64,000 nt of DNA from Acidobacteriota bacterium (GTDB lineage Bacteria; Acidobacteriota; Thermoanaerobaculia; Multivoradales; J023): NCBI GenBank assembly GCA_029263315.1, contig JAJCXR010000065.1, positions 1 to 64,000 of the forward strand, read 5' to 3'. A model generated the notes under the pieces. It was given only the letters and a program-made list of their open reading frames with translations, was not told the origin of the DNA and ran no database searches. Of the stretch, positions 9,091-18,802 are shown piece by piece; position 1 is the stretch's first letter; each line of letters begins with the position of its first letter. The position numbers and the translations under genes are program-made.

Positions 9091-10947
9091 TCATGTCTTG
9101 GGAGCTTCGCTTGGGTCGGGCAAGGCGAGCCGGAAGACGGCATGGGACTCCCCCGGTTCGCCGAAGCTTAGCCGCAAACGGTACAGGTGTGCCGCTTGCC
9201 ATGTCCACCACATGGGGTGCCGAGCGATGGGGGGCTGCAATTTTAGGCGATACCTCCAGGTACCCTTCTCCGTGGCTTGGGGGGGGCCGAGCACGGTGGC
9301 GTTGAGCTCGAAGGGGTCGGCCGGCGGGTTCGTGGTTTCGAGGATAATTTCGCTGAGGGGTAGGGTGCTGCCGAGCACCATCGCCCCGGGCTCACCCGCT
9401 GGCAGCCGGAAGAAACCGTCGCGTCCTTGTTTGATTCCCGGGCTCTCGAGGCGTAGGTAAAAACCCTCGTAGAGATCTTCCCGTCCGGCCAGCCGCAGGT
9501 GACTCTGACTGGTCTCGAAGGGAAGCCAGCGCTGAGCCACCGGCGAGACGTACCGGTAGGTGCCCTGCTCGGTGATCGGGAACTGCCGAGGGGCTCGCCA
9601 CAGGGGCAATAAGAACAGGCCCGCCAACAGGGAGACGGCGACGATGCCGGGAAGGGGTAGGCGACGTTGGGGCACAAACCAAAGGGCCGGAAACAAGGGT
9701 AGAAAGTAGCGGTTGGCCAAGCTGCCGCCACCGCCATAGAAGTTGAACGGGCGACTCCACAGGAAGAAGAGGGCGGACACCGAGACCGCCAGCAGCAACG
9801 CGACGACAAGGCGCGCTGGTGGCTCGTCGCGGCGTCGTCGCGCCACCAGGGGCCACAGAATCAACAGCAGTGGCAAAAAATAGGGCACCACGCCGACATG
9901 GCGTCCCAGCAGAAAGTAGAAGCTGTTCCAGGTCAGCAAGGACCACGGGAGCTTGCGATCGCGCAGGATTTGTAGCGGTGTGCGGGCGGCGGCGTTGCCC
10001 AAGTCCTGCACGCTGGAGGTCCACGTGGCCACCGGAAAATCGATGGCCGGATAGCCGGTGTGGGCGTAGAAACCACTGCGCAGGGCTCCGTAAGGTGTCC
10101 AAGTGCCGGTCAGTTGGTGGTGCACGGCGCTGCTGCAGATCACCAACAGGGCGGCGCTGGCCAAGGTCGTCAAGGCACTGCGCCAGCGCGGTTTCGGCAC
10201 CAGCCACAGGGCGACCAGCAGTAGCGGCAAGTAGGGGGGGCGGCTGAAGACGACCACCGCCAGCAGGCCACCTACCAAAACCAGGTGGATCCACTGCGCT
10301 ATCCAATGGCCATCATCGAGGCCCCGCTGCTGTCGCCAGCGGGCGTTGAAGAGGAGGCTGAAGGCCACAGCCGTCAAGCACATAAGAAAGAGGTCCGCAT
10401 GCATCCAGAAGGTGGACGCAAAGGTGACGCTGGCGAAGATCAAAGCCGCCAGCCAGAGGCTGGCCCACGGCCCGAGCCGCCGTTCCAGGGCGCGGCAGGC
10501 GACGATGGCACAGAAGATCAGCAGCAGGGCATTGGCGATGAAGGGACCGGAACGGCCGAAGAGCCGCAGAAAGGGAGCCAGGTAGGCGGCATAGAAAAAG
10601 GGCTTGCCGTAGGTGATGGTGGCTCCACCGTCGCCACTTTGCAGGATCAAGCCTTGGGGTGGCAGCTGCCAACCGTCGATGAAGCGATGGTAGTCGGCGG
10701 CCTCGTATCGCAGGTCCAGGTCCCAGGCCAGGCTCTCGGCCTGCATCAGGTAGGTGGCCTCGTCGCCCATGAAGGAGGGCCAGGAGCGTCGCTCGGTGGT
10801 GCTCGCCGCCACCAGCAGCCATAGGCAAAGCACCGCCAAGAGAGCTCGGCTGATGGTTCGCTGGCTGGGGATTGGGTACATCATGGTCAACGATATCGGT
10901 ACCTGAGCTGCTTGCGGCGTCTCCGGAGCTGAAGTACCCTTGCGCAT
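9091..10947 (-). CDS. GT39-like (ArnT/PMT type) integral membrane glycosyltransferase
   Basis: 618 residues. The ATG at 10947 has GGAGG 8 bases upstream; ATG at 10884 is an alternative just before the first membrane helix. About ten membrane segments follow. The first periplasmic loop carries the GDEATYLM motif, in which the Asp-Glu pair is the catalytic/metal acidic site of dolichol- or polyprenyl-phosphate-sugar-dependent transferases. A soluble C-terminal domain of about 150 residues ends the protein. It likely moves a sugar from a polyprenyl carrier to a lipid or protein on the periplasmic side. It sits 40 bases upstream of the sulfatase-fold gene and is probably co-transcribed with it. 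Confidence 0.75.
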   Translation of the reverse strand: MRKGTSAPETPQAAQVPISLTMMYPIPSQRTISRALLAVLCLWLLVAASTTERRSWPSFMGDEATYLMQAESLAWDLDLRYEAADYHRFIDGWQLPPQGLILQSGDGGATITYGKPFFYAAYLAPFLRLFGRSGPFIANALLLIFCAIVACRALERRLGPWASLWLAALIFASVTFASTFWMHADLFLMCLTAVAFSLLFNARWRQQRGLDDGHWIAQWIHLVLVGGLLAVVVFSRPPYLPLLLVALWLVPKPRWRSALTTLASAALLVICSSAVHHQLTGTWTPYGALRSGFYAHTGYPAIDFPVATWTSSVQDLGNAAARTPLQILRDRKLPWSLLTWNSFYFLLGRHVGVVPYFLPLLLILWPLVARRRRDEPPARLVVALLLAVSVSALFFLWSRPFNFYGGGGSLANRYFLPLFPALWFVPQRRLPLPGIVAVSLLAGLFLLPLWRAPRQFPITEQGTYRYVSPVAQRWLPFETSQSHLRLAGREDLYEGFYLRLESPGIKQGRDGFFRLPAGEPGAMVLGSTLPLSEIILETTNPPADPFELNATVLGPPQATEKGTWRYRLKLQPPIARHPMWWTWQAAHLYRLRLSFGEPGESHAVFRLALPDPSEAPKT

Positions 10948-11063
10948 CTCGCGTGCCTCCACGTGAGCCTGGTGCAGTGCGTCACGAATCCGCCGTCTGT
11001 TGGAGGCTCTACACAAGGGAATTGCTGGGTCCCACGTCCTCCGGCACTTGGCGGGAGTTTCCC

Positions 11064-11627
11064 ATGCTCGAGAATTTGCGGCAAGACACACGCTGGCTGC
11101 GCAGCATTAAGAAGAAGTCCTTTCCTTGGTACCTCATCGAGTCACTGCTCTTCGAGAATGGCTACCAAGCGGTGGTGTTGCATCGCGTGGCACACGCTTT
11201 CCGACGCCGCGGCATTCCTTTTCTCGGGCCGTTCTTCCATCGCCTGTCGATCTTCCTGACCGGTGTCGATATCGCGCCGGCGGCGGTGATCGGCCCGGGG
11301 TTGCGCATCAGCCACGGGGTCGGGTTGGTGATCGGGGCGCACGTGCGGATCGGCGCCGATTGTCTGCTCATGCACGGGGTGACCCTGGGGGCACCGAATC
11401 TCGATCACATCGACCGCATGCCGCGTCTCGGCGACGGCGTCGTGGTGGGGGCGGGGGCCTGCCTGATCGGCGATATCTGCGTTGGAGACCGGGTCTTGGT
11501 CGGCGTCAACGCGGTGGTGACCTGCGACGTGCCGGCCGACCACAAAGTTTTGGCGGCGGGGCAGGCTCAAATTTCCCCACGCCGCCGAAAGCCGATTTCG
11601 GCGCCGCCGAATAGAGACGAGGCTTGA
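11064..11627 (+). CDS. Serine O-acetyltransferase-like left-handed beta-helix protein
   Basis: 187 residues from ATG at 11064 (GGGAG upstream). After a helical N terminus comes a hexapeptide-repeat beta-helix: residues 75-165 show repeats such as IGPGLRISHGVGLVIG, HGVTLG and VGAGACLIGD. His in SHGVG and in MHGVTLG match the CysE active-site and acetyl-CoA-binding positions. CysE makes O-acetylserine for cysteine synthesis. It is shorter than E. coli CysE (273) and lacks the extended N-terminal dimerisation helices, like the short SATs found in polysaccharide clusters. It is divergent from the GT39-like gene with 116 bases between starts. No cysK lies nearby, so acetylation of a sugar remains possible. 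Confidence 0.75.
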   Translation: MLENLRQDTRWLRSIKKKSFPWYLIESLLFENGYQAVVLHRVAHAFRRRGIPFLGPFFHRLSIFLTGVDIAPAAVIGPGLRISHGVGLVIGAHVRIGADCLLMHGVTLGAPNLDHIDRMPRLGDGVVVGAGACLIGDICVGDRVLVGVNAVVTCDVPADHKVLAAGQAQISPRRRKPISAPPNRDEA

Positions 11628-11711
11628 GGTCGACGGTCAGCGTCGAGATGATAAGTGGCATCGATGAAAAGGCAGCGTGATTTTGGCCCTCCACAAGGCG
11701 TTGAGTGGCCG

Positions 11712-11717
11712 TATAAT
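11712..11717 (+). promoter_or_regulatory. Candidate -10 element for the GDSL hydrolase gene
   Basis: A perfect TATAAT lies 24 bases before the chosen start; no convincing -35 box is seen at normal spacing. Confidence 0.35.
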
Positions 11718-11741
11718 CCGCTCCTTCAGGGAGAAATGCAT

Positions 11742-13190
11742 ATGACATGGACTCAGAGTTTTTGCAGTCATAGGGTGGCCGGCGGCGGCCGTGCCTTCGG
11801 GCTCTTGTTGTTGTGCCTCGCCGCCTGTCTGGTCGTCGGCTCGGCCGCGGCCCAAGACCGGTACATCGCCTTCGGCGACAGTGTCACCGAGGCGAAGGGC
11901 TTCGACGATACCTGCGAGTCCGACTGCGGATACCCGCGTCGACTGCGCAATCGGTTGGCGGCGGATGGCATGCCGGCCCAGGTGGTCAACTTCGGCCTTG
12001 GCGGCGAGCGGACCCCTGAAGGCTTGACCCGATTGGCGGAAGTCTTGGCGGAGACCAATGCCGGGGTGGGCGATGCGCTCCTCTTGATGGAGGGCACGAA
12101 CGACGTGTCCCGCCCCGATTTGGTGGACCCGGAGACGACGATTTTCAACTTGAGCGAGATGGGTCGCCAGGCCGAGCTGCTGGGGGTCGAGGTGATCCAC
12201 GCGACGCTTATCCCGCGGTATCCCGAAGCCCTCGTGGATTCGGAGAATGTCGCCACCGCGCTGCTGGGACGGGATATCCGCGATATGGCTTTCAGCGAAG
12301 ATCGGCACTTGGTGGACCCTTTTATCGTCTTTTCCGCCCAGCCGGACCTATATACCACCTACTACTCGGATCCCGATTTCTTCGATCCGGTGGGGCATCC
12401 GAACGCCGATGGTTTCGGGCTGCTGGCGCAGACCTTCTTCGATGCCTTGACCGACCGCGACACCGTGACGCCGGCCTTGGGGTTCGCCGAGCCGGCCGAT
12501 GGCGCGGTGGGCATCAGCAGCCTGGCGCGTATCCGGATTCGGGTCTACGACTTCGGCGCCGGTATCAATCCGGCCACCGCCACCATGACGGTCAACGGTT
12601 CGCCGGTGGTGGTGGATGTGTCGAATGGTGGCGAAGACTGGTTGGATATCGTGCACCAACCCCTCACGCCGTTGCCCACCAATGTGAACGTGGTGATTCG
12701 AGTATCGGACCTTGCATCGCCGGTCAATAGCCTGAGGACCCGCGCCACCAGCTTCACCGTCGTGCCCGGCGGGCCAGACCTGTGCATACCGGGGGAGCAG
12801 ACCCTGTGCATCGACCATCGTCCGGGGGACCGCCGGTTCCGCATCACCATGGGGTGGAGCACGGCCATCGACGGTGGCCAGTCCGGGCAGGCGACGGTGA
12901 CCCCCTTGGCGTCCTTGGGTTTTGCCAGCGGCGGTTTGCTGTCCTTCTTCCCAGGGACCCCGGAAGTCTTGATCAAAGTGCTGGATGCCTGCACTTTCAA
13001 TGAGCGATTCTGGGTCTTTGGGGCACCCACCACGACATTGGGTTTCGAGCTCGTGGTGGAGGACCTGTTCGCCAAGGCCCAGGGGGCTTCGGAGCAACGC
13101 TACAAGTACACGGTGGTCAACGTGGACGGGCAGACGGCGACGGCCTTTTCGGATACCGACGCCTTCGATACTTGTCCCTTCAACCAATGA
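11742..13190 (+). CDS. Secreted SGNH/GDSL-family hydrolase with Ig-like domain
   Basis: 482 residues. ATG at 11742 is preferred over 11736 because GGGAG is then 8 bases away. A signal peptide ends near GSAAAQD. The catalytic domain (about residues 35-240) shows block I YIAFGDSVTEA with Ser, block II FGLGGERT, block III EGTNDVS and block V DPVGHPNADG with the Asp-His pair. These are the four SGNH blocks of lipases, esterases and rhamnogalacturonan acetylesterases. A beta-sandwich region with an Ig-like motif (PADGAVGISSLARIRIRVYD) follows, and a C-terminal segment with four Cys that may form disulfides. It probably deacylates an extracellular lipid or polysaccharide. Confidence 0.85.
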   Translation: MTWTQSFCSHRVAGGGRAFGLLLLCLAACLVVGSAAAQDRYIAFGDSVTEAKGFDDTCESDCGYPRRLRNRLAADGMPAQVVNFGLGGERTPEGLTRLAEVLAETNAGVGDALLLMEGTNDVSRPDLVDPETTIFNLSEMGRQAELLGVEVIHATLIPRYPEALVDSENVATALLGRDIRDMAFSEDRHLVDPFIVFSAQPDLYTTYYSDPDFFDPVGHPNADGFGLLAQTFFDALTDRDTVTPALGFAEPADGAVGISSLARIRIRVYDFGAGINPATATMTVNGSPVVVDVSNGGEDWLDIVHQPLTPLPTNVNVVIRVSDLASPVNSLRTRATSFTVVPGGPDLCIPGEQTLCIDHRPGDRRFRITMGWSTAIDGGQSGQATVTPLASLGFASGGLLSFFPGTPEVLIKVLDACTFNERFWVFGAPTTTLGFELVVEDLFAKAQGASEQRYKYTVVNVDGQTATAFSDTDAFDTCPFNQ

Positions 13191-13198
13191 GGTCAGCG

Positions 13199-14167
13199 AT
13201 GTCGTCACCCCTGCGCCTTGGGTTTACCGTCATCTGCCTGGTGCTGCTCACCGCAGGTTGCGTCGTCTCGCCGCTGTGGTCTCAAGATCCACCGGCAACG
13301 GATATCTGGCTGTTCGACATCGAGGCCGGTGACGAAACCACTGAAGGTGTGCCCAAGCTAGCTGGCGGTCGCAACTTGACCGACCGCCAGGGCTACGACA
13401 ATCAGCCGATGTTCCTGCCTTCGGCGGATGCCTTGCTCTACACCTCCATTGCCGACGGCCAGGCGGATATCTACCGCTATGACCTGGGTGCCGAGGCCGC
13501 CGGCGAAAAGCGGGTGGCCAAACAACTCACCTCGACTCCGGAAAGCGAGTACTCCCCAACCCCTCTGGCCGATGGCAGCGGTTTTTCCGTCGTGCGGGTG
13601 GAGGAGGACGGGCGGCAGCGGTTGTGGAAGTTCTCGATGTCGGGCGCCGAGCCCACCTTGTTGCTCCCCGATGTCGAGCCGGTGGGCTACCACGCTTGGG
13701 GGGACAACGGCGAGGTGGTGCTTTTTGTCCTCGGCGAGCCCAACAGCTTGCACCTTGCCAAATTGGGCGTCGCCGGTTCGCAGCGCCTGGCGGCGGACAT
13801 CGGCCGTGCCTTGGCCCGCATTCCAGATCAAGACGCCTTCTCGTTCCTGCACAAAGTAGACGGCCAGTGGTGGGTCAAGCGCCTGCCCTGGGGAAGCGAG
13901 GACAGTGGATCCTTGCAAAGTGGCGAGCCCCTGATCGCCGCTCTGCCCGGCCGCGAGGACGTGGCTTGGGCGCCGGACGGCATGCTTTGGGGAGCCGACG
14001 GCGGCAAGGTTTATCGTTGGTGCCCATTCTGTGGTAGCCGCTGGCAGCTGGTGGCCGATCTCGAGCTCTCCCATGGCCTCGATGACATCACCCGCTTGGC
14101 GATCGATCGTCACGGTCGGCGTCTTGCCTTGGTGGCGGCCCGCGGTCCGAGCCCCGCTGCCGAGTGA
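13199..14167 (+). CDS. TolB-like (WD40/PD40) beta-propeller lipoprotein
   Basis: 322 residues. ATG at 13199 has GAGG just upstream; ATG at 13187, overlapping the previous stop, is an alternative. The signal ends in a lipobox LLTAGC, so the protein is lipid-anchored. The mature part carries WD40-like blades (DNQPMFLPSADALLYTS, SEYSPTPLADGSGFSV, DVAWAPDGMLWGA), the pattern of PD40/TolB C-terminal propellers. A CxxC (WCPFCGSRW) near residue 285 is unusual for a propeller. It starts 8 bases after the GDSL hydrolase and is likely co-expressed, perhaps binding a partner protein at the envelope. Confidence 0.7.
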   Translation: MSSPLRLGFTVICLVLLTAGCVVSPLWSQDPPATDIWLFDIEAGDETTEGVPKLAGGRNLTDRQGYDNQPMFLPSADALLYTSIADGQADIYRYDLGAEAAGEKRVAKQLTSTPESEYSPTPLADGSGFSVVRVEEDGRQRLWKFSMSGAEPTLLLPDVEPVGYHAWGDNGEVVLFVLGEPNSLHLAKLGVAGSQRLAADIGRALARIPDQDAFSFLHKVDGQWWVKRLPWGSEDSGSLQSGEPLIAALPGREDVAWAPDGMLWGADGGKVYRWCPFCGSRWQLVADLELSHGLDDITRLAIDRHGRRLALVAARGPSPAAE

Positions 14168-14206
14168 GGGCGTCGGGCGGTGGTCCGCGGTGTATCGCCA
14201 GCCGGC

Positions 14207-15868
14207 TTATCGCCAGCGACTGAGCAAGAAGGCCACCACCGCCACCGACGCCACCGTCGCCGCCAACCACGGCGTGTCCCCGTAGAGCCAAGCGCTGCCG
14301 AGCAAGGCGGCACCGCTCATCACCGCCCAGGCCAGATTGTCGATGCCCTTTTCCAGCCGCTGCAGTTGACGGCGGCTCTCCGGTGCCGGGGCGAAACGCA
14401 AGGTGAGGCGTCCCCGGCGCGCCAGGTTGGCGACGCGGGCGACATTGCCCGGTAATTTGGCCAACTGCAAGACCTCTTCGCCCAACTCTGCGGCCCTGGC
14501 CTGCCAGCCACCTTGTCCCGCCACGTCACCGGCCAGGGCCTCGGCGAAGGGCACCACCTCCAGCCAAGGGTTGAAGCTCTCGTCCAGGCTGGTGGAAAGA
14601 CCGCTCAACAGCTCGATGGCACGGCCCGTGAACATCAGGTCGACCTGAAGCTGAATCGGGGTTTCCAGCAAGAGCTGGCCGAACTCACGCCACAGGGGGG
14701 CCGCTTCGCTCAATACCAAATCGTTGAGACGCCCGATTTCGACTCCCCAAAAGCGGTCGAAGATCGCCTCCACGGCCTCCTCGATTTGCACCAGGTCGGC
14801 GCCGGGCAAGAGGTATCCGCCGTCGCGAAAGGCCTGCACCACCTCGACGGCGTCGCGGCTGCCAAGGCCGATGATGAGGCGGCGGAGGGCGGAGCGCAGC
14901 CGCGGCGGGATTTCCGCCACCATGCCAAAATCGACGAAGACCACTTGGAAACGTCCGCTGCCGTCGCTGTTGCGGCCCGTCGGTTTGATGAAGATATTGC
15001 CCGGATGTGGATCGGCGTGCACCCAATGGTGGACAAAAACTTGCTGCATGTAGACCCGGTAGAGCTGCCGGGCCACCGCCGAGGGAGCGATGCCCTGAGC
15101 TTCGAGGGCTTCTAGGTCCGAGACCTTGAGGAAGGCGACGTTCTCTTCCGTCAGGGTTCGTCGGGCGGTGAAGGGCCAATAGATCTTGGGTAGATAGACC
15201 TCGTCGTCCTCGGCGAAGAGCTCGCTGAACATCTCGACGTTGCGACCTTCGGCGACCAGGTCGAGCTCCCGACGGGTGGTGCTGGAAAACTCTTCGACCA
15301 CCCAATCGAGATCGATGCGACGGCGCACGAAACGCCATGCCTTGAGCCATTGCACCGCCTGGGCGATCGCTTCGAGATCGGTTTCCACCAGCACCTCGAT
15401 GCCGGGTCGCAATACCTTGACGACCACCGATTGTCCGTCCGGCAGCTGCGCCGAATGTACTTGCGCCAGCGACGCCGCGCCGATCGGCAGCGGCTCGACA
15501 TGGCTGAAGATGTCCGCCAGGGGACGCTGGAAATCGTCCTCGATCTGAGCTACCACCTCGGGCCATTCGGCGGCGGGCACCTCGTCCTGCAGACCCGACA
15601 GGGCGCTGGTCACCTGGCGGGGAAGCAAATCGACGCGGGTGCTCAGATACTGACCCAGCTTGATCAAGACACCCCCCATTTCCACCGCCAAGGCCCGATA
15701 GCGCAGGGCGACCCCTACCCAACGGTCCGCCGGATCGCTGCGCAGGAGGCGCAGCACCGGACGATCGAGGATGAAGTCATGCCAGAAAATCGCCGCGAAG
15801 GCACGTAGGAAGAACCAACGGACGCGGCGGAAGCGTTTGCGGTCGATATCGGGGTGCGAAGAGGTCAA
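14207..15868 (-). CDS. ABC1/UbiB family atypical kinase
   Basis: 553 residues. Family landmarks are the N-terminal KxGQ motif (IKLGQYLSTR near residue 70), the Ala-rich nucleotide loop (IGAASLAQVH), the VVKVLRPG lysine, ExD region, the catalytic loop HADPHPGNIF and the metal motif VDFGM. The C terminus has two hydrophobic segments. UbiB/COQ8 proteins are unorthodox ATPases/kinases that assist prenyl-lipid (quinone) biosynthesis at the membrane. No quinone biosynthesis gene is adjacent, so its exact role here is inferred from family only. It ends 39 bases from the convergent TolB-like gene. Confidence 0.9.
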   Translation of the reverse strand: MTSSHPDIDRKRFRRVRWFFLRAFAAIFWHDFILDRPVLRLLRSDPADRWVGVALRYRALAVEMGGVLIKLGQYLSTRVDLLPRQVTSALSGLQDEVPAAEWPEVVAQIEDDFQRPLADIFSHVEPLPIGAASLAQVHSAQLPDGQSVVVKVLRPGIEVLVETDLEAIAQAVQWLKAWRFVRRRIDLDWVVEEFSSTTRRELDLVAEGRNVEMFSELFAEDDEVYLPKIYWPFTARRTLTEENVAFLKVSDLEALEAQGIAPSAVARQLYRVYMQQVFVHHWVHADPHPGNIFIKPTGRNSDGSGRFQVVFVDFGMVAEIPPRLRSALRRLIIGLGSRDAVEVVQAFRDGGYLLPGADLVQIEEAVEAIFDRFWGVEIGRLNDLVLSEAAPLWREFGQLLLETPIQLQVDLMFTGRAIELLSGLSTSLDESFNPWLEVVPFAEALAGDVAGQGGWQARAAELGEEVLQLAKLPGNVARVANLARRGRLTLRFAPAPESRRQLQRLEKGIDNLAWAVMSGAALLGSAWLYGDTPWLAATVASVAVVAFLLSRWR

Positions 15869-16497
15869 TGTTGGGCTCGCTGTGGCTTGGCGCGTTGTGG
15901 CGTGGGATGCTGCGGCCGAGAGATGGCAGCATGGGGCGCTGGGGTGGCTGCCGTTCTGGTTGCCATGTATGGCCCGCAGGGGAGCGATGGAAGTCTAGCC
16001 CGAACCGATCTCAGAAGCGTCATTCTGCTATCGAAATATCCATGGATAGGCATAGCTAGGTGTTTTGCTTTAGAATCCCCGGGTAGGTTTCTTGGAACGA
16101 CAGCGGAATGTATCGAGATTTCCGAGGGGGAAATCGATATATGGGGGTCAGGGCACTTCCCTGGCCCAATATGTTGTGATTACTGTGAAATGAGCATCTG
16201 CTTTCGCAGGCTCAGGCATGGAGGAACGGATGGGCTCGGAGGCCACCAAGCTTGATTCAACAGGCCCAAAATGCCCCAAAGAGGGGCGCCTGTCGTGATT
16301 TGAGCTGCATATAGCCAAAAGCAAATGGCTTTGTCTTGACACCGTTTGCGAGCTGCTGGTACGCTTCCGACACGCTTGGTGGAATAGCCTTAACCCAGCA
16401 TAATTACAGTCTTTTCGAGACGTTGTGGCGTCCTCGTTGGGACTTTCTAGGGTGCGGTGAGTCAACGACTCGCTTTCCTGAAAGAGGTACTTGAAGG
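15869..16497. other. 629-bp intergenic region upstream of pilM
   Basis: Between the divergent UbiB-family and pilM genes. Small ORFs here have no family resemblance and no good ribosome binding site. A 9-bp hairpin (16145-16153 with 16159-16167, one G-U pair) without a U tract is present, and a smaller GCCCC/GGGGC hairpin near 16270. The base composition is more AT-rich than the flanking genes. I looked for a GEMM (c-di-GMP) riboswitch signature and did not find one. The pil promoter candidate is listed separately. Confidence 0.6.
16336..16365 (+). promoter_or_regulatory. Candidate promoter of the pilMNOPQ operon
   Basis: A consensus TTGACA (16336-16341) is followed after 18 bases by TACGCT (16360-16365). 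A second possible pair, TTGGTG at 16376 and CATAAT at 16399 with 17-base spacing, lies just downstream. Either would give a leader of 90-130 nt. Confidence 0.5.
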
Positions 16498-17556
16498 GTG
16501 TTCTTCAACCGCTCCAAAGGGGTCGTCGGCCTCGACATCGGCAGCGCGACCGTCAAAATGGTGGAGCTGAAAGAGAAGAAGGGCGGCCAGTACTCCTTGC
16601 AGCGCATCGGAGTCGAGCCCTTGTCGCCTGAGGCCATCGTCGATGGGTCCATCATGGATTCCTCTCTGGTGGTCGATGCGATCCAAAAGCTCACCGAGCA
16701 GACGGGTGTCAAGAGCCCCAATTTCGCGACCTCGGTCTCCGGTCACTCGGTGATCATCAAGAAGATCGAGCTGCCGGCCATGGAGCCGGATGAGCTGGCC
16801 GAGTCCATCCAGTGGGAAGCGGAGCAGCACATCCCGTTCGACATCAACGACGTGCGTCTCGATTACGTCACTCTGTCCGATGGCGATCCGGCGATGGAGA
16901 ACATGGATGTCCTGTTGGTGGCGGTGAAGCGGGAGAAGGTCAACGACTATGTGTCGGTGATCTCCCAGAGTGGCAAGAGCCCCGTGGTGGTGGATGTCGA
17001 TGCCTTCGCTATCCAGAATGCCTACGAGCTCAACTACGACCTCGACCCTTTGAAGAACGTCGCCCTGATCAACATGGGCGCAGGCGTCACCAACATCAAC
17101 ATCGTGGCCCGCGGACAAAGCGTCTTCTGGCGTGACATCTCCTTCGGTGGCAATCAGTTCACCGAATCGCTGCAGCGGGAATTCAACCTCTCCTTTGATC
17201 AAGCGGAGACCTTGAAACGTGGCGATGCCGTCGGCAGTTACACCGCAGCGGACGGTCGTAAGGTCCTCGACCAGATCTCGGCCGAGATGGCCAACGAAAT
17301 CCAGAAGACCTTCGATTTCTTCGCCGCCACCTCGTCGGAAGGGCCCGTCGACGAGCTCGTCCTCTCCGGCGGCTGTGCTCTGACACCCAATCTTCAAGAA
17401 GTTCTGCGCGAACGCTTCGGCGTGCCGACGGAGCTGCTCAATCCGTTTCGTCGTGTGATGTTCAAAGAGAGCGACTTCAATCGTGAGTGGCTCGAGTCCA
17501 TCGCCCCGATGCTGGCGGTGGCGGTGGGACTGGCGATTCGGCGGGTGGGGGACTAG
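16498..17556 (+). CDS. pilM: Type IV pilus assembly protein PilM
   Basis: 352 residues from GTG at 16498 (AAGAGG about 10 bases upstream). PilM is the cytoplasmic actin-like member of the pilus alignment complex and binds the N terminus of PilN. Actin-family features are the first phosphate motif GLDIGSATVKMVEL at residue 10, the second DIGAG-like segment ALINMGAGVTNIN near 185, and the adenosine motif LSGGCALTP near 288. The length matches the family. The 2-base gap to pilN and the order pilM-N-O-P-Q identify the locus. Confidence 0.97.
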   Translation: MFFNRSKGVVGLDIGSATVKMVELKEKKGGQYSLQRIGVEPLSPEAIVDGSIMDSSLVVDAIQKLTEQTGVKSPNFATSVSGHSVIIKKIELPAMEPDELAESIQWEAEQHIPFDINDVRLDYVTLSDGDPAMENMDVLLVAVKREKVNDYVSVISQSGKSPVVVDVDAFAIQNAYELNYDLDPLKNVALINMGAGVTNINIVARGQSVFWRDISFGGNQFTESLQREFNLSFDQAETLKRGDAVGSYTAADGRKVLDQISAEMANEIQKTFDFFAATSSEGPVDELVLSGGCALTPNLQEVLRERFGVPTELLNPFRRVMFKESDFNREWLESIAPMLAVAVGLAIRRVGD

Positions 17557-17558
17557 CG

Positions 17559-18179
17559 ATGATTCGCATCAATCTACTGTCGGAAGGCCGGCGCCCGGTC
17601 GTGGCGCGGAAGTCCAGACAGAAACTGTCGTTCGGCGATCAGGATCCCAGCGTCTTCATGCTGACCGGTGGCCTGCTCCTGGGGCTTCTGGTGATCGGAA
17701 CCCAATGGTTCTTGCTCAGCTCCGAGATCGACGACCTGGACGGTCGCATTCGCCAAAAGAAGCGTGAGGTCAACGACCTCAAAGACATTCTGCAGAAAGT
17801 GGAAGACTTCAAGAAGGCTCAGGCGGAGCTGGAGCGCAAGATCCAGGTCATCACCGATCTTCGCACCGCCCAGCAGGGGCCCGTAGACATCATGTCGGAG
17901 GTCTCCAACGCTCTGCCCGATCTGGTCTGGCTCAGCTCGATGAACGTCCGCGGTCGCAACGTGGCGATCAACGGCAATGCCTTCAACACCAATGCGGTGG
18001 CCACTTTTATCGAGCAGCTCAACGAGGTCGAGGATTTCAAGGAGCCCGATACCCGCAACATCAACCAGGCGCGGGGTGGGGAAACCTACAGCTTTCAGAT
18101 CAGCTTCAACTTCGAGCCCCGTAAGCTGGAAGTGGTTGAAGCCATCGAAGCCGCCGAAGAAGAGGAGGGCGATGTCTAG
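17559..18179 (+). CDS. pilN: Type IV pilus assembly protein PilN
   Basis: 206 residues from ATG at 17559. It begins MIRINLLSEGRRP, the conserved PilN N-terminal sequence (INLL) that docks into PilM, followed by one membrane helix (residues 32-52) and a periplasmic coiled coil (DDLDGRIRQKKREVNDL) with a ferredoxin-like domain. PilN forms heterodimers with PilO and bridges cytoplasmic PilM to periplasmic PilP. Confidence 0.95.
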   Translation: MIRINLLSEGRRPVVARKSRQKLSFGDQDPSVFMLTGGLLLGLLVIGTQWFLLSSEIDDLDGRIRQKKREVNDLKDILQKVEDFKKAQAELERKIQVITDLRTAQQGPVDIMSEVSNALPDLVWLSSMNVRGRNVAINGNAFNTNAVATFIEQLNEVEDFKEPDTRNINQARGGETYSFQISFNFEPRKLEVVEAIEAAEEEEGDV

Positions 18180-18214
18180 TCCCCTCGAGGGATCAGACAT
18201 CGTGAGCACGCACC

Positions 18215-18802
18215 ATGGCCATCGAAACCGGTCTAGAAGGCAAACCTTGGTACATTTCCGCGGCGGTCGGCGCCGGCCTGGCGGCGGTATTGATCTTTGC
18301 CGTGAACTACATGAAGTTCAGCGATATGCGTCAGCAGATCGTGCGCAAGGGCTCCGAAATCGCCGAGTTGGATCGCAAGATCAACGAAGGCCGGGCTGCC
18401 CAGAAGAGCTTGCCGCAGTTTCAAGAGCGCGTCGAGCTATTGCAGGAAGAGTTGCGGCGCCTGTTGCGGATCCTGCCACCGCGTCGTAACACGGAAGGCT
18501 TGCTGCGGCGTCTGCGTACCCTCACCGAGCAAGGTGATTTCAATCTCTTGAGCTTTGCGCCGCGACAGCAATCGCCCCGAGACTTCTACTACGAATGGCC
18601 GATCCAGATACGCCTGAACGGCACGTACCACAACCTGGCCATCTTCTTCGATCGCATCAGCAACTTCTCGCGCATCATCAACATCGAAGATTTGCGAATC
18701 GCCGCCTTGCGGGGCAACGGGGCCCACTCCATTTCGGCCCAGTTCGTCATGAAAACCTTTCTCTACAACCAACCTGAGGAAGAAGAGGAGGAGGTACCTT
18801 GA
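18215..18802 (+). CDS. pilO: Type IV pilus assembly protein PilO
   Basis: 195 residues: a short cytoplasmic N terminus, one membrane helix (residues 13-31), a periplasmic coiled coil (residues 35-85) and the PilO core with LPPRRNTEGLLRRL and the conserved NLAIFFDRISNFSRIINI segment. The acidic tail (six consecutive Glu, residues 186-193) is notable. It pairs with PilN. It begins 35 bases after pilN and its stop overlaps the pilP start. Confidence 0.95.
   Translation: MAIETGLEGKPWYISAAVGAGLAAVLIFAVNYMKFSDMRQQIVRKGSEIAELDRKINEGRAAQKSLPQFQERVELLQEELRRLLRILPPRRNTEGLLRRLRTLTEQGDFNLLSFAPRQQSPRDFYYEWPIQIRLNGTYHNLAIFFDRISNFSRIINIEDLRIAALRGNGAHSISAQFVMKTFLYNQPEEEEEEVP

Noticed and set aside
15854..16255. 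Small open frame (133 codons) upstream of pilM
   Set aside because: Cys/Trp-rich, motif-free translation without a start signal.
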